DNA of 24,033 nucleotides from Chara braunii (taxonomy: Eukaryota > Streptophyta > Charophyceae > Charales > Characeae): contig BFEA01000151.1 of the NCBI GenBank assembly GCA_003427395.1, forward strand, positions 1,762,966-1,786,998. The letters run 5' to 3'. Below are positions 1 through 9,420 of this stretch, piece after piece (position 1 is the first letter of the stretch; each line of letters opens with the position of its first letter). The notes beneath the pieces are model-generated. The model was given only the letters and a program-made list of their open reading frames with translations, did not search any database and was not told where the DNA came from. The translations under genes were made by a program, and so were the position numbers.

Positions 1-103
1 ACCCTGAGAATCACATGTTTCTTTTTTAGGGCCACTGCAAAAAACGAGAAAAAAAAAAAGACAAAACATATGGCGGCGTATTATTCCATGTTCTGAAGAA
101 GAT

Positions 104-307
104 TCATTCTAGTTTTGCACATTCGGTGAGTAGTGCAGCCAAGCCCTGAGAATCATGTGCATAGACCAACAGGGTCTGGCTACGTGAGAAACCCATAACT
201 GTTGGAACACAGACCAGAGTTTGAATATTGAGTATATATTCGGCCAGCTCCTGCTGTTCCTCATGTTCACTGCCTGCCTTTATTTCGGAGGGGGGTCTGT
301 GCCACAT
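104..307 (-). CDS. possible terminal coding exon, unrecognised
   Basis: A 67-codon open frame ends at a TGA at 106-104. Its last 55 or so residues have a mixed, globular-looking composition (acidic and Gln-rich start, then hydrophobic stretches), unlike the low-complexity frames nearby. An AG that could serve as a splice acceptor lies inside the frame near 265, so only the part below about 265 may be coding. I recognise no domain. It could equally be a chance frame, because the window contains many. A direct repeat of about 12 bp (CCCTGAGAATCA) lies at 3-14 and again near 145-156. Confidence 0.18.
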   Translation of the reverse strand: MWHRPPSEIKAGSEHEEQQELAEYILNIQTLVCVPTVMGFSRSQTLLVYAHDSQGLAALLTECAKLE

Positions 308-510
308 GGATGCGACAACCCTTCAGATGGCCTGCATGGGCTGTCTGAGCTGTGATAGGGGGGATTCCTCCAGCCCCCAGAAAAAAAAGGACTCTTGACA
401 CATGAGCCTCATATGGTGGGGTGTGATGCGGTAGGGGGGGTAGGCCTCTTGGGGGGTCTGTTTTTGCACTTTTGGGGTTTGTTGAACAAGGCCCACCACC
501 CCGTAGTCCA

Positions 511-642
511 GAACGCGCGTGCGCGCCCCCCGGGGGCGCGTTCATTTTTTTTGTGCCATGTGGCGCGCATCGCGTTTGAACGCGAGTGAACGCGGCCCCG
601 GGGAGTATGAACCCGCGCGTTTGAACGTGGACGTGCGTTCAA
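511..642. repeat. GC-rich palindromic block
   Basis: Several inverted repeats are packed together. There is a perfect 19-bp palindrome at 522-540 (arms CGCGCCCCC and GGGGGCGCG, one central base). The outer arms GAACGCGC (511-518) and GCGCGTTC (536-543) compete for the same right arm. CGCGTT/AACGCG lies at 571-584, and TTGAACG (621-627) pairs with CGTTCAA (636-642). The block is much richer in G+C and CpG than its flanks. Its function is unknown. Confidence 0.6.
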
Positions 643-663
643 CACGTTCACCCGGTTACATAG

Positions 664-1207
664 TAAGTGACCAAAGAAAAAAAAGAAAACAAATAGCACT
701 ATTCTTCGGCGAAAGGGGGGGATGAGGTAAGTGGTTGAGAACGAGAAAAAAAAGGTTAAGTGACCAAAGAAAAAAAAAAAAACAAATAGCACTATTCTTC
801 GGCGAAAGGGGGGGGATGGGGTAAGTGGTTGAGGACGAGAAAAAAAAGGCTAAGTGACCAAAGAAAAAAAAGAAAACAAATAGCACTATTCTTCGGCGAA
901 AGGGGGGGATGGGGTAAGTTGTTGAGGACGAGAAAAAAAAAGGCTAAGTGAGCAAAGAAAAAAAAGAAAACAGATAGCACTATTCTTCGGCGAAAGGGGG
1001 GACAGGGTAAGTGGTTGAGGACGAGAAAAAGAAGGCTAAGTGACCGAAGAAAAAAAAAAAAAAAAATAGCACTATTTTTCGGCGAAAGGGGGAACGGAGT
1101 AAGTGGTTGAGGATGAGAAAAAAAAAGCTAAGTGACCAAAGAAAAAAAGAAAACAAATAGCAGTATTCTTCGGCGAAAGGGGGGGATGGGGTAAGTGGTT
1201 GAGGACG
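664..1207. repeat. 93-bp minisatellite, about 6 copies
   Basis: Units begin with TAAGTGACC (or a one-base variant) at 664, 757, 851, 945, 1037 and 1129, so the period is 92-94 bp. Each unit has an A-run with AAGAAAA, the core AGCACTATTCTTCGGCGAAA, a G-run of 5-8 and TAAGTGGTTGAGGACGAG. Copies differ mainly in the lengths of the A and G runs. Because 93 is a multiple of three, long minus-strand frames cross the array. They are artefacts of the period and not genes. The array starts where the retrotransposon remnant stops. Confidence 0.93.
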
Positions 1208-1289
1208 ATCGTACTTTTTTCAATCCTTGTGCACCAAATCTTCTCTATAAAAATACCGAATATTTACATGTCAGTTAACCATCTCTCAC

Positions 1290-3716
1290 ATGCAACGGAC
1301 TTCCAGTCCATCTTCATACCTGTCTCAGCCCACTCCGCCTCTTTTGTAATTATGGTTCCTAATCATATACTGACCACCATCTTCCTAGACAATCGTGCTT
1401 TCAGCTCATCCCTGAGCCTAGGCATCGAGGGCAGGACGTCCTTCAGGTTCATAAGGTGGTTATGACCTTCAAGAATCTTGTCTGTGATTTCCTCTACGTC
1501 AAACCCTTCCTCTACTCGAAGAGCGTACTTCTTTTTCTTTACCTCTGCGGGCTTATCCGTGTCAGGCTTGGCGCCTCTCTTCTTGGCCCGTTGCTCAACC
1601 TATCGTCCTCATCATCCTCCCCTTCTGGAACATCTACCACCTCTTTCTCCCCGCTAGGCTCAGGAATGTCTTTTGCTGACTCCTCGGGGATCACTGACTC
1701 CTCGACCCTCGTTCTGACAGCATGCGGTGCTCTCCCTGTTCTGGAGGGTGACCTATAAGTCATGCCGGATCGAGGCGCCGGTCCTGAAGTCGTAACGCCT
1801 GGTAAACTTCCAGATCCACCTTGTGATCCTGGACCCCTGTCATAGAGGTACACCAGCGCCTCCTTACCTCTCCACTCCTCAACCATTGTACACATATCGG
1901 TGAATTTTTGTTGGTACCTCCCTACTTTGGCCACTAAATCCTCCATCCTCTCCACCGTTTGACGGGCCTCTCTCCAACAGTCTTCCCCTATCTTTGCATG
2001 TCGCGGCTCATTCCAACAGTCCTCCTCTATCTTGTCATCCGATTCCACTATGATCGGCTCTTCCTTGATGGTGTCGACTTTCCTTCCTTGCCCCACTTCC
2101 TCGTTTTCTCCTACTTTTTCTACCCTGATGTCACAGCGGACCTCTTTCTCTTGCCACATCCGGAACATAGCCGGAGGAGCGGGTGGCGCGCCGGCCTCAG
2201 CCCTTCGTAGGGCTTCCTTCCTCGTACCGCCAGGGATTTTCGGGTCAAGATAGTACCCAAACTTGTCGTACATATCCCCATCGTAATTGGTACTGATGAA
2301 TCCTTCATCTTCGCTATTCCTTCGAACATGGCAGAACTTGATGGTATGACCTTTCTGACCGCAATGCAAACAAATGACATTCCTCCAATCTATTCTTCCT
2401 CTGCCAAAGCCTCGTCCACCTTCCTAACTACTCTGACTTCCTGACGCATTCCAGTACCCATTTCCTCCGCCTGTGGAGTTACCACCACCATCTCCCCTTC
2501 CATTTCCTCCGCGGCTACCATTCCCTCGCCCTTGGCCCCATCCTTGTTTTTGTCCACGTCCACCGCCTTGGTTTCCTTGCGATCCTTGTGGGGACGACTG
2601 CTGAGGTTGGCTTGGCTGCGGGCTCGGATGGCTTACCTGTTGCAATTAAGGTCCTGAACACCCGCAGGAAGCCGTGCTTAGTGGCGCTCCTGTGCATGAT
2701 CCGTGGGGTCCACTCACCGGCCATGGTACGTATAAACAGTATCCAGGCCAAGGACTTGGAGGTCCATAACCTGGCCACGGCCCAAAGGGTGCTGGCGCGG
2801 CCTGACTCGGCGACTCAGGGGGTGGCATTGCCGCTGCCTGCGGGGCCTATCCTCTTCCTGAGCCTTGCCCGCCTTGGGCCACATTTTTCGCTTTTCTCTT
2901 AACCTTTGTCAGCTTTTGAGGCTCAGGTTCCTCTCCCCCTTCTTCTTCCTCCTCTTGCACCACCGCCTTCTTCGCCTTTCCCTGAGTCTGCGGTGCTGCC
3001 ATAGCCTTCCTTGCTGCCTTTGCCTCTTTTTCCGCATCGAGTTGGGCAACAACATCCTCTACCATTTTCTTAAAATCTCTCCCGTCACTCGTCGTGGCAT
3101 CCAAAGCCTTCCTCTTCTTCCTAGCCTGTCACATTTGGAAGATATCCACTTGGTCCAACTCTCCCTCTAACACGCCTTCTTTTATGGCGGCCCAAGTCAA
3201 CTTCTTCCCTGGCGCAACCCTCTTGGTCAGTGCAGAAGCCTCCCAAATCTTAAAGTGCCCCAGGAAGGTTGCGCACTGCTCTTCTTCAGCCAACCCTGAG
3301 ACTTTTCTTGCCATCTTTTCGAACGCCGTCGCGAAAGCCCCCACCGTGGAGAACTCATCTCTCTGCAACATCTCCAGGTCTGTCTTCGTTAGCAGACCAT
3401 CCCCTAGTTTGAAACGCCTCTGCATTTCTCCTTTGAAATTGACCCAGTCTCCTCCTGCTCCGGCAACCACCTTCATTATCTCGGGCCGGATTTCCCACCA
3501 GATATATCTGGGTAGGAACTTGAACTTATCTGCCTCGGGTACCTCGACTGTAACTTGTTCCAGCAGCTCCAACCACTTAGACACCCTCTCCCCTTCGAAT
3601 AGGAAGATGTCAACTTTCGGCACTTGTAGCCGTGCCAACTCCCTTTTCTCAAGGACCTTGACAATGTCTTCCGGCGTTGCGGCCGGACCCCGCTCAATTC
3701 GATCTACGTCCGACAT
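1290..3716 (-). pseudogene. LTR-retrotransposon gag (start of pol at most), decayed
   Basis: A minus-strand frame starts at ATG 3716-3714 (A at -3) and stays in one register to about 1600. It is broken only by TGA 3131-3129, TAG 2849-2847, TAA 2648-2646 and TAG 2426-2424. A one-base loss near 1600 shifts the frame. The next frame is open 1599-1366, hits TGA 1365-1363, and looks coding until about 1290. Residues 1-195 resemble a gag core. An acidic stretch lies near 255-270 and a Gly/Gln/Arg-rich stretch near 370-430. A perfect CCHC zinc knuckle (C-x2-C-x4-H-x4-C) lies at residues 449-462 (2372-2331). Gag packages the element RNA. Protease, reverse transcriptase, RNase H and integrase are absent, so superfamily is not proven. 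Ty3/gypsy is my guess. Confidence 0.9.
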
Positions 3717-4032
3717 CTTTACCTCCCTTGGCTATCCAACCTATTAGGAAGAAAAGTAGCCCATCAGACAGCTTGTCAAGTTCCAAGGGACTTGTCCTTC
3801 GTCCTATCTAGTCATTCCACCTCAAGGATCAGCTACCCATTCTACTATTAAGTACTCGAAGCCTTAGATACAACCTAAAACCACACTTCTAATCACTTAG
3901 TCTTATTATTACCTCATACACAATCCCTTTTATACAAGACAATCCAAACCATAAACACTTGTCGTTTTGCCTAGATCATCAACCTGCACTTAACCTGGTA
4001 TCGTTCTCTTAAGGACCCTGGTAGGCAGCCGA
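3717..4032 (-). other. retrotransposon 5' leader
   Basis: This A+T-rich, non-coding stretch lies between the primer-binding site and the gag start codon. On the minus strand it holds a perfect TATAAAAG (3935-3928), about 215 nt before the gag ATG. I could not find an equally good TATA box in the LTR, so this one may drive gag transcription or may be chance. No open frame of note crosses it. Confidence 0.6.
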
Positions 4033-4052
4033 GATCCCCGACAACGGCGCTA
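4033..4052 (-). promoter_or_regulatory. primer-binding site for tRNA-Asp
   Basis: Read on the minus strand, the site is TAGCGCCGTTGTCGGGGATC. It matches the complement of the plant tRNA-Asp 3' end (TGGCGCCGTTGCCGGGGATC) at 18 of 20 positions. Both differences are transitions. It sits two bases inside the LTR boundary and upstream of gag, as a minus-strand primer site for reverse transcription should. It fixes the element's orientation. Confidence 0.8.
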
Positions 4053-4580
4053 CCTGTTGAGTGCATCGGTCCCTCACGGGGACCCTCCCGGCCGCCTCAA
4101 GCAGGATTTTGCAGGACTTGTTACGGAGAGCGGTTACCGCTACGATCGAGTGCACCAGCCGTACCTCTCGCGAGCCCCTACGACAGGACAGGGTCACGCG
4201 AGGCACCGCTTACCTCCACCTGCGGGAGCTGTCACCATCCCTTAGATGGGCGTATCCCTGCCGAGCTACTGAACCCCATGCGAAAGTTTTTCATATGCAA
4301 TTGCAGAGGTGGCCCAGCCGAGGGCGTTTCTCGTTTGCTGTAGCATAGGGGGTTACGCGCGATCGAACGCCCGAAATCGAACCCGCACGCAAACCGACAT
4401 ATTGGGGGGCTGAGGTCCCAAACGCGACTCGTCACCGGTCGACTAGGACGCATCACACACACCATGCGTTACACCACAACACTCACATCTACCCATACAT
4501 AACACATGGAAAAACACAAAACAAACCTCACAAACAACACCACAACCTCGCAACACTCCTAGTCCCTTCAGTATCCGACC

Positions 4581-4812
4581 CATAACTTTATGTTGCGAGA
4601 ATCAGATAGGTATTGTGCGCTAGCTCTTCGTATAAGAGTCGTGCGAGCGCATGGCCTCCTCATATCGACCAGCCATGCGGGCATTCACAAGCATTCGCGC
4701 TGTTGGGGTACTACTTGGTACTCATAACCGCGCGGCCCTTGGTGATCTCGAGGGTCATGTTCGACGCTCAAGTGTCGGCTGACAGGCGCTTTGAGGGGTA
4801 ATCTCTCGACGC
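4581..4812. repeat. diverged tandem duplication inside the LTR, copy 1
   Basis: This copy starts with CATAACTTTATG and ends around GGGGTAATCTCTCGACG. It is related to 4855-5086. Shared landmarks in the same order include CATAACTTT, GCATGCGG-like, CGACCA, a GGTACTACTTGGTACTCATA-like block, GTGTCGGCTGA and GGGGTAA. The offset is about 274 bp. Confidence 0.6.
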
Positions 4813-4854
4813 CACACAACCGCCATAACACGCTTTTTCCCTTTTCGCTTGTCC

Positions 4855-5086
4855 CATAACTTTCGAGCGAGGAAATTGGTAAGTGTCACGTGCGCGGGTT
4901 AACTTAAGACCATGCGGACACAGGACCTACGCATACCGACCAACAATGCAGATTTGTGTAAGCAGTCGTGATGTCGGCGCACTATGTAGTGCCCATACCC
5001 GAGTGGCCTCATTTGAGCCATGGGGTCGCTCTCAACGCTTAGGCGTCGGTTGAAGTGTGCGCTAAGGGGGGTAACCCTTTAGCGGG
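4855..5086. repeat. diverged tandem duplication inside the LTR, copy 2
   Basis: This is the partner of 4581-4812. It starts CATAACTTTCGAGCGAGG and ends GGGGGGTAACCCTTTAGCG. The two copies are clearly diverged, so the duplication is older than this insertion or has decayed quickly. Confidence 0.6.
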
Positions 5087-5511
5087 CGCAAAACCGGTCT
5101 GAGGGCCTTACCATCTTCTGCACCCTGAGGTGCCCCAAAGTGTGCGGGGCAAGATGGCCCCTAGGGCAGGAAGGAATTCAGAGCGGTGGTGAGTTGTCTG
5201 GCGCATCACCAGCGACACGCTAACCCTTCCGCCCTGAACTTTATCGTTCCACCAAAAGTAATTTAAAACCAGGAAAAAAAAAAAAAATTACTTGACGTTG
5301 GCAGGGGAAAATACGAACGCCCCGCCGGACCGAGTTGCTAGGGGACAGCCCCTCATCCTTGCGTTGCTTTAGGTACCCCGGGACAGCACGTAAATCAACA
5401 TCCTGGACCAGGGCCTTGAACTCTAGGCCTGGGACAAAAGCTGTGGGGTTGTTCACTCTCACGACAGTTGTGTGGTTTGCCCATCTAAATCCAACACATA
5501 ATAACTCAACA

Positions 5512-6589
5512 TGACTCAATCGAGATTCTCCCATACATACCTGCAATCATATACACAACATTCAAACAACATCACACACACTAAAAGGGTCAACTTTCCA
5601 ACCTTCTACAACTCACACCTTGCCTTATGCACACAAGCCCAACCATTTCCCTACCAAACCTCAACAAAGGTACTCAGTATTTAAGAAATGGCAATTTATA
5701 AAGAGACTGGGTGAAACCCAAAGAAAACACATAAATCCAGGCATGGGCCAAGGCCTTAGGTTGAGAGGCAGGAAAAATGAAAAAGTTGAGTCGTACACCG
5801 ACGAATCGGCAACCGGCCTGTTATCAGTGATAACAGAAAAGTGATCCTTTTGAAGGGTTAGGCTGATCAGATCAAGCCTTTAGGCAAAATACGGAAACCT
5901 GCATCACAGTACAGGCCAAAAAGAACCATTACTATGTTTATGCCAGGAAAGGGAGAGGACTCCCTAAGTCGTAACCTAGCTCCTCTACTAGTACCAAGCC
6001 ACTGAACATCTCTTCTAGCCAGGATAGATCTGCTAAGTAGCCCTTAGCTGAAAAATATTCTAACTCCTCAAATTCTACGAAATTTCGGCAGCGCTTCCCG
6101 TAGGAAAAGTGTCTTTTCAGAATTTTTGCGAGTCCAAAAATGACTAACTCTTTCAGATTTGCGAAAATTTCGGCAGCGCTTCCCGTAGGAACAGGAGTCT
6201 GTCAAGATTTATACAAGGCCGAAAGACAGAAAGACGAAGCAAACTATACTTGAGACTATCTTCTGACACCTGCTCGATGACTTAGAATCAATGATAGCCT
6301 GCCCAACCTCTCAGATGACATGGTGAGCTAACCCTGATCCTAACTCCTAGCAGGGTCAGTCCTATCTTCATCCCAATTTCTCCCTCCCATCATCCATCTT
6401 TCCTACCTATAGCTCCAACACTTGGCGAGCGTCTACAACAACTAACCTATCGAGACAGACGCCCCAGAGTGAGAGCCCGCAAATATGCATGAACAAACAT
6501 CTCTCACAATCCCACATAAGTTTATTATGAATAGTTCATTAGATCACTCAGTTATTTTCCTTTGGTAACCCCCTCCACTTATGGAATAG
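5512..6589. other. non-coding stretch with short hairpins and a duplicated motif
   Basis: I see no supported gene. Perfect or near-perfect inverted repeats lie at 5798-5809 (CCGA/TCGG), 5818-5836 (CTGTTATCA/TGATAACAG, one-base centre), 5860-5879 (AGGCTGATC/GATCAAGCCT with a bulge) and 5951-5964 (GGGAG/CTCCC, loop AGGA). A motif AAATTTCGGCAGCGCTTCCC with CGTAGGA following occurs at 6080-6105 and again at 6165-6190, about 86 bp apart. The core of that motif returns in the 54-bp array near 23.1 kb. Confidence 0.6.
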
Positions 6590-7832
6590 AATCAGACAAG
6601 GCCCTAACTTAAGGGTATGCCCAGCCTGCCTAAGTAAACAAGTAAGGCACACACAACTGGACTGCCCTAACTTAAGAGTATGCCCAACACCACATGAACT
6701 CTAGTCATAGAACATATGACCAGACCGCCCTAACTTAAGAGTACGTCTAACTTCTGCTTAACTGACGACATGAAGCATAAACTAGACTGCCCCAACTTAA
6801 GGGTATGCCTAGTCAACTCATAGACAAGGTTACATAGGGCATAGGATTAGGCTGCCCCAACTTAGGGGTGTGCCTAACCTGCCTAAATAAGTACGAACGA
6901 CGAATGGTCAGACCGCCCTAACTTAAGGGTACGTCCAACCTACATAACATCAACGACAGGAGCATATCACTAGGCGCCCCTAACTTAAGGGTACGCCTAG
7001 CTAGCTTAAACAGGTTTAGGTACATAAGATAATATGATCAGGCAGCCCTAACTTAAGGGTACGCCTGATCTGCCTAAACAATCACAAACGATGTATGACT
7101 AAGCCGCCCTAACTTAAGGGTACGCTTAGTCTCCGTAACGACAATGTAAGAGAACAACCATTGGTATACTTGCATAATTTTTTTATGTTTCTCTCTTATT
7201 AGGCAGATGATTAGACCTACCAAACTTAGGGAGACATCCAATTCTGCCTTGTATTTAGAAGGGAAAATAAAAGAAGATTTATACGAACTCTCTGCGCCTT
7301 TCTATTATTACGAGCATAGGACTGAGCCGCCCTAACTTAAGGGTACGCTCAACCTGCCCGAATTACCTTTATTATATTCTTCATTTGCTTCTCACTCCTT
7401 GTTCTAGCTGACTTACTGACTGGCTTTCCCAACTTAGGGTGCCCGGTCTGCCAGATGGTATAAGTTCGTATAATATATATCAAAATTTTATACCGTGGTT
7501 GATCATTGTCTTCATGGCTTATGACTGAGCTGCCCTAACTTAAGGGTACGTTCAGCCTCATACCTATGTCCCTCAGAAAAAACACACACAGAACTAGGTC
7601 TACGCAACTTAGAATATCCCCAGCTCTGCTTTCAGCAACCCACAAAAAAACATCAGGATTCTCAGTCCTCCCAACTTAGGGTGCCCATCCTCCTGTTCAG
7701 AAACCCCAGAAAGAAACAGCGACTGGTCCGTCCAACTTAGGATAGGCCCAGTCCTCAAAATCATACAATCAGCCCAGCAAACATAAACATAGGACTGAGC
7801 GCACATCAACTTAGAGGGGCTCAACCTTGGGT
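6590..7832. repeat. hairpin array: 17 units around invariant AACTTA
   Basis: AACTTA occurs at 6606, 6669, 6732, 6794, 6859, 6920, 6982, 7050, 7111, 7223, 7334, 7431, 7537, 7606, 7673, 7734 and 7808. Most spacings are 61-74, with four of 97-112. A typical core reads GCCCTAACTTAAGGGTACG. CCCT and AGGG can pair around the hexamer, and one unit has CCCC/GGGG instead. Outside the core, the arms differ between units but stay complementary, for example GATCAGGC/GCCTGATC, GACTAAGC/GCTTAGTC, CTAGGCG/CGCCTAG, TTAGGC/GCCTAA and ACTAG/CTAGT. The linkers are A+T-rich and unrelated. Long minus-strand frames across the array are not credible genes. Confidence 0.9.
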
Positions 7833-8400
7833 TGACCCGGTCAAACACAAGCAAACGCCTTTCGCGCACCTTTCCCCCCAGTTCATTTTGTTTGAATTCA
7901 CTCAAGGATTATCTGAGCTCTCATATATACGTGTTCATCTAACCTTTCACAATGCATGTCCTGGCATACATAACAACACCAATAGTAATACCCTTACGTA
8001 GTAGTATTCAGATTCCCCGGGCATAGCAAATAGGGGAAGGGATCACACTCGTCAGACGAGATTATACCTGAAGTTCCCTGCCTCCAGAACCCCGCTTGGG
8101 CTCCGGCAGAGCTCCCGCAATCGGTGGGGCAACCTCCCATAGAGGCCTTGGCTCGGTCCTACGAGTTTCAATCCCGCCTGCCGCCTTCCTCTCGTAACTT
8201 TAGACTAGACTGAGAGTAAGAAGGATAGAAGTAGGTAAGTCAGACTCTCGAGATCCGAGAGAGGGACCACTCATCCTCATAATGAGAGGGCCTTGTTATC
8301 TTGCTTCGCCTGAGGACCCCACAATGATGGCCAATAACGTAGTAGAAGACGACCAAGCCATGACCGGAAGTGCAGAATCAACCGTCCCCTGACTGTCCTC
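7833..8400. other. unassigned sequence
   Basis: I see no gene, RNA or repeat that I can support. A small inverted repeat (CTCTCG/CGAGAG, five-base loop) lies near 8246-8262. Confidence 0.5.
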
Positions 8401-9420
8401 CAGGCAACAGCAGTAATGCCGTCGTCAAGAGGAATAGGCTTGGTGCACAGTAATGGTGCACGGTGAGAAACAACGCCCTACGCAGCAGCAACACTTTGTT
8501 GTGTAACCCCAAACAACCCGATTACTAAGTGCATAGCAAGTGGCACCGTAGCAGTCCCTCAAAGACACAATGGTACCCAGCCTGTGTGCCGTGGCAGCCC
8601 GATCCAGCAGCAGCAACAACAACTGTAACCGTCTCACTGGATTGCTGCAACAACAATCAAAGACACGTTTGTACAAACTTATAGTCGTGTCACAGCTGCA
8701 GCCTGCCCGGTGCTTTACTCGAAAGTGCAGGCAGGTAGTAACAACTCAGGAGAATGCATGGATGCAGCTGTTGTGTCCCTTAATCAGGCACGGCAACAGT
8801 GTATGCGATGCGCTACAGCTCCGTATGTCAAAGACTCAGAGGGATGCCCGACATCAGACACAGTAAACTTATCAACCAATCACGACAAAAAGAGGCGCAG
8901 CGTGCACACTGTAGTAGTAGTTCTTTAGAATCTAGCCACACCAGCGGCTTGGACTCTCAGCAAAGCAGTCGGTTGCCGCCAAATTCGCTGCAACCCACTA
9001 AAGCAGCAACTGCGGTTAGTATGGTGTAGCCCAACAACACAACAATTCTCACTGTGCCAAAAGCCTGTCGGGGGCACAGCCGGATGCACAACAGTGTGCA
9101 CCTAGCGGTGTGTACAGCCTAACGTACAACAATGTACCCTATACCAGCAACAAGAGCCACGGTGCACAACGGAACCCCTGCAATATGCTCAACAATACGC
9201 GCCTTATTCCACAGTCTTCCCAGCAACGACAATAATCTCCGGGGCCCTCAGGGCTTCCAACGAACGCAAGCCCTTTACTCAGCCGCAAATGGCGTCTCAG
9301 TAGCACTGCTGGAACCAACAGTAGTGGTTCAATAGTACTGGCCTGACTCCACAACCACTGATTGCGATACACAGGTTGATGGCCGCTGTCGCAGAAACAG
9401 CTTTCCCTTCCCACTCAGAA
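8401..9420 (+). other. CAG/CAA-rich stretch, possibly a decayed Gln-rich coding region
   Basis: CAR and CAN triplets are over-represented (for example AGCAGCAGCAACAACAACTG near 8610). One plus-strand frame in register with 8570 contains ten or so stops. Several fall where CAG or CAA would continue a Gln run, for example three consecutive TAG codons near 8910-8922. This fits a Gln/Ser-rich protein that decayed by C-to-T change. It also fits a degenerate CAN-type simple repeat. I recognise no domain. Confidence 0.25.

Larger units (their letters stand above)
4055..5511 (-). mobile_element. 5' LTR of the minus-strand retrotransposon
   Basis: The LTR is bounded by TGTTGAGT at 4055-4062 and ACTCAACA at 5504-5511, an 8-bp perfect terminal inverted repeat of the TG...CA type, giving 1457 bp. 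The low-coordinate end abuts the tRNA-Asp primer site. The first 520 bp resemble a second copy at 20699-21175. The far part (4575-5511) has no relative in the window and contains a diverged internal duplication. The flanking bases 5512-5516 (TGACT) would be the target duplication, but this cannot be checked because the other end of the element is missing. The exact outer end is inferred from the inverted repeat alone. Confidence 0.75.

Noticed and set aside
409-980. Long minus-strand frames rich in Phe, Leu and Pro
   Set aside because: They follow the 93-bp period of the minisatellite, which is a multiple of three. The product is a repeat artefact.
5241-5546. 101-codon minus-strand frame
   Set aside because: It spans the outer end of the LTR and an A-run. 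No motif is visible and LTR ends are not expected to code.
5834-5847. CAGAAAAGTGATCC shared with 22785-22798
   Set aside because: The match is 14 bases with no similarity around it, which may be chance in a 24-kb window of this composition.
6590-7832. CRISPR array
   Set aside because: Only a short core is conserved, flanking arms vary with complementarity, spacer lengths are uneven, there are no cas genes and the context is eukaryotic.
8085-8190. Possible tRNA near GAGTTTCAATCCC
   Set aside because: The only candidate A box is too close to the B-box-like sequence and no cloverleaf forms.
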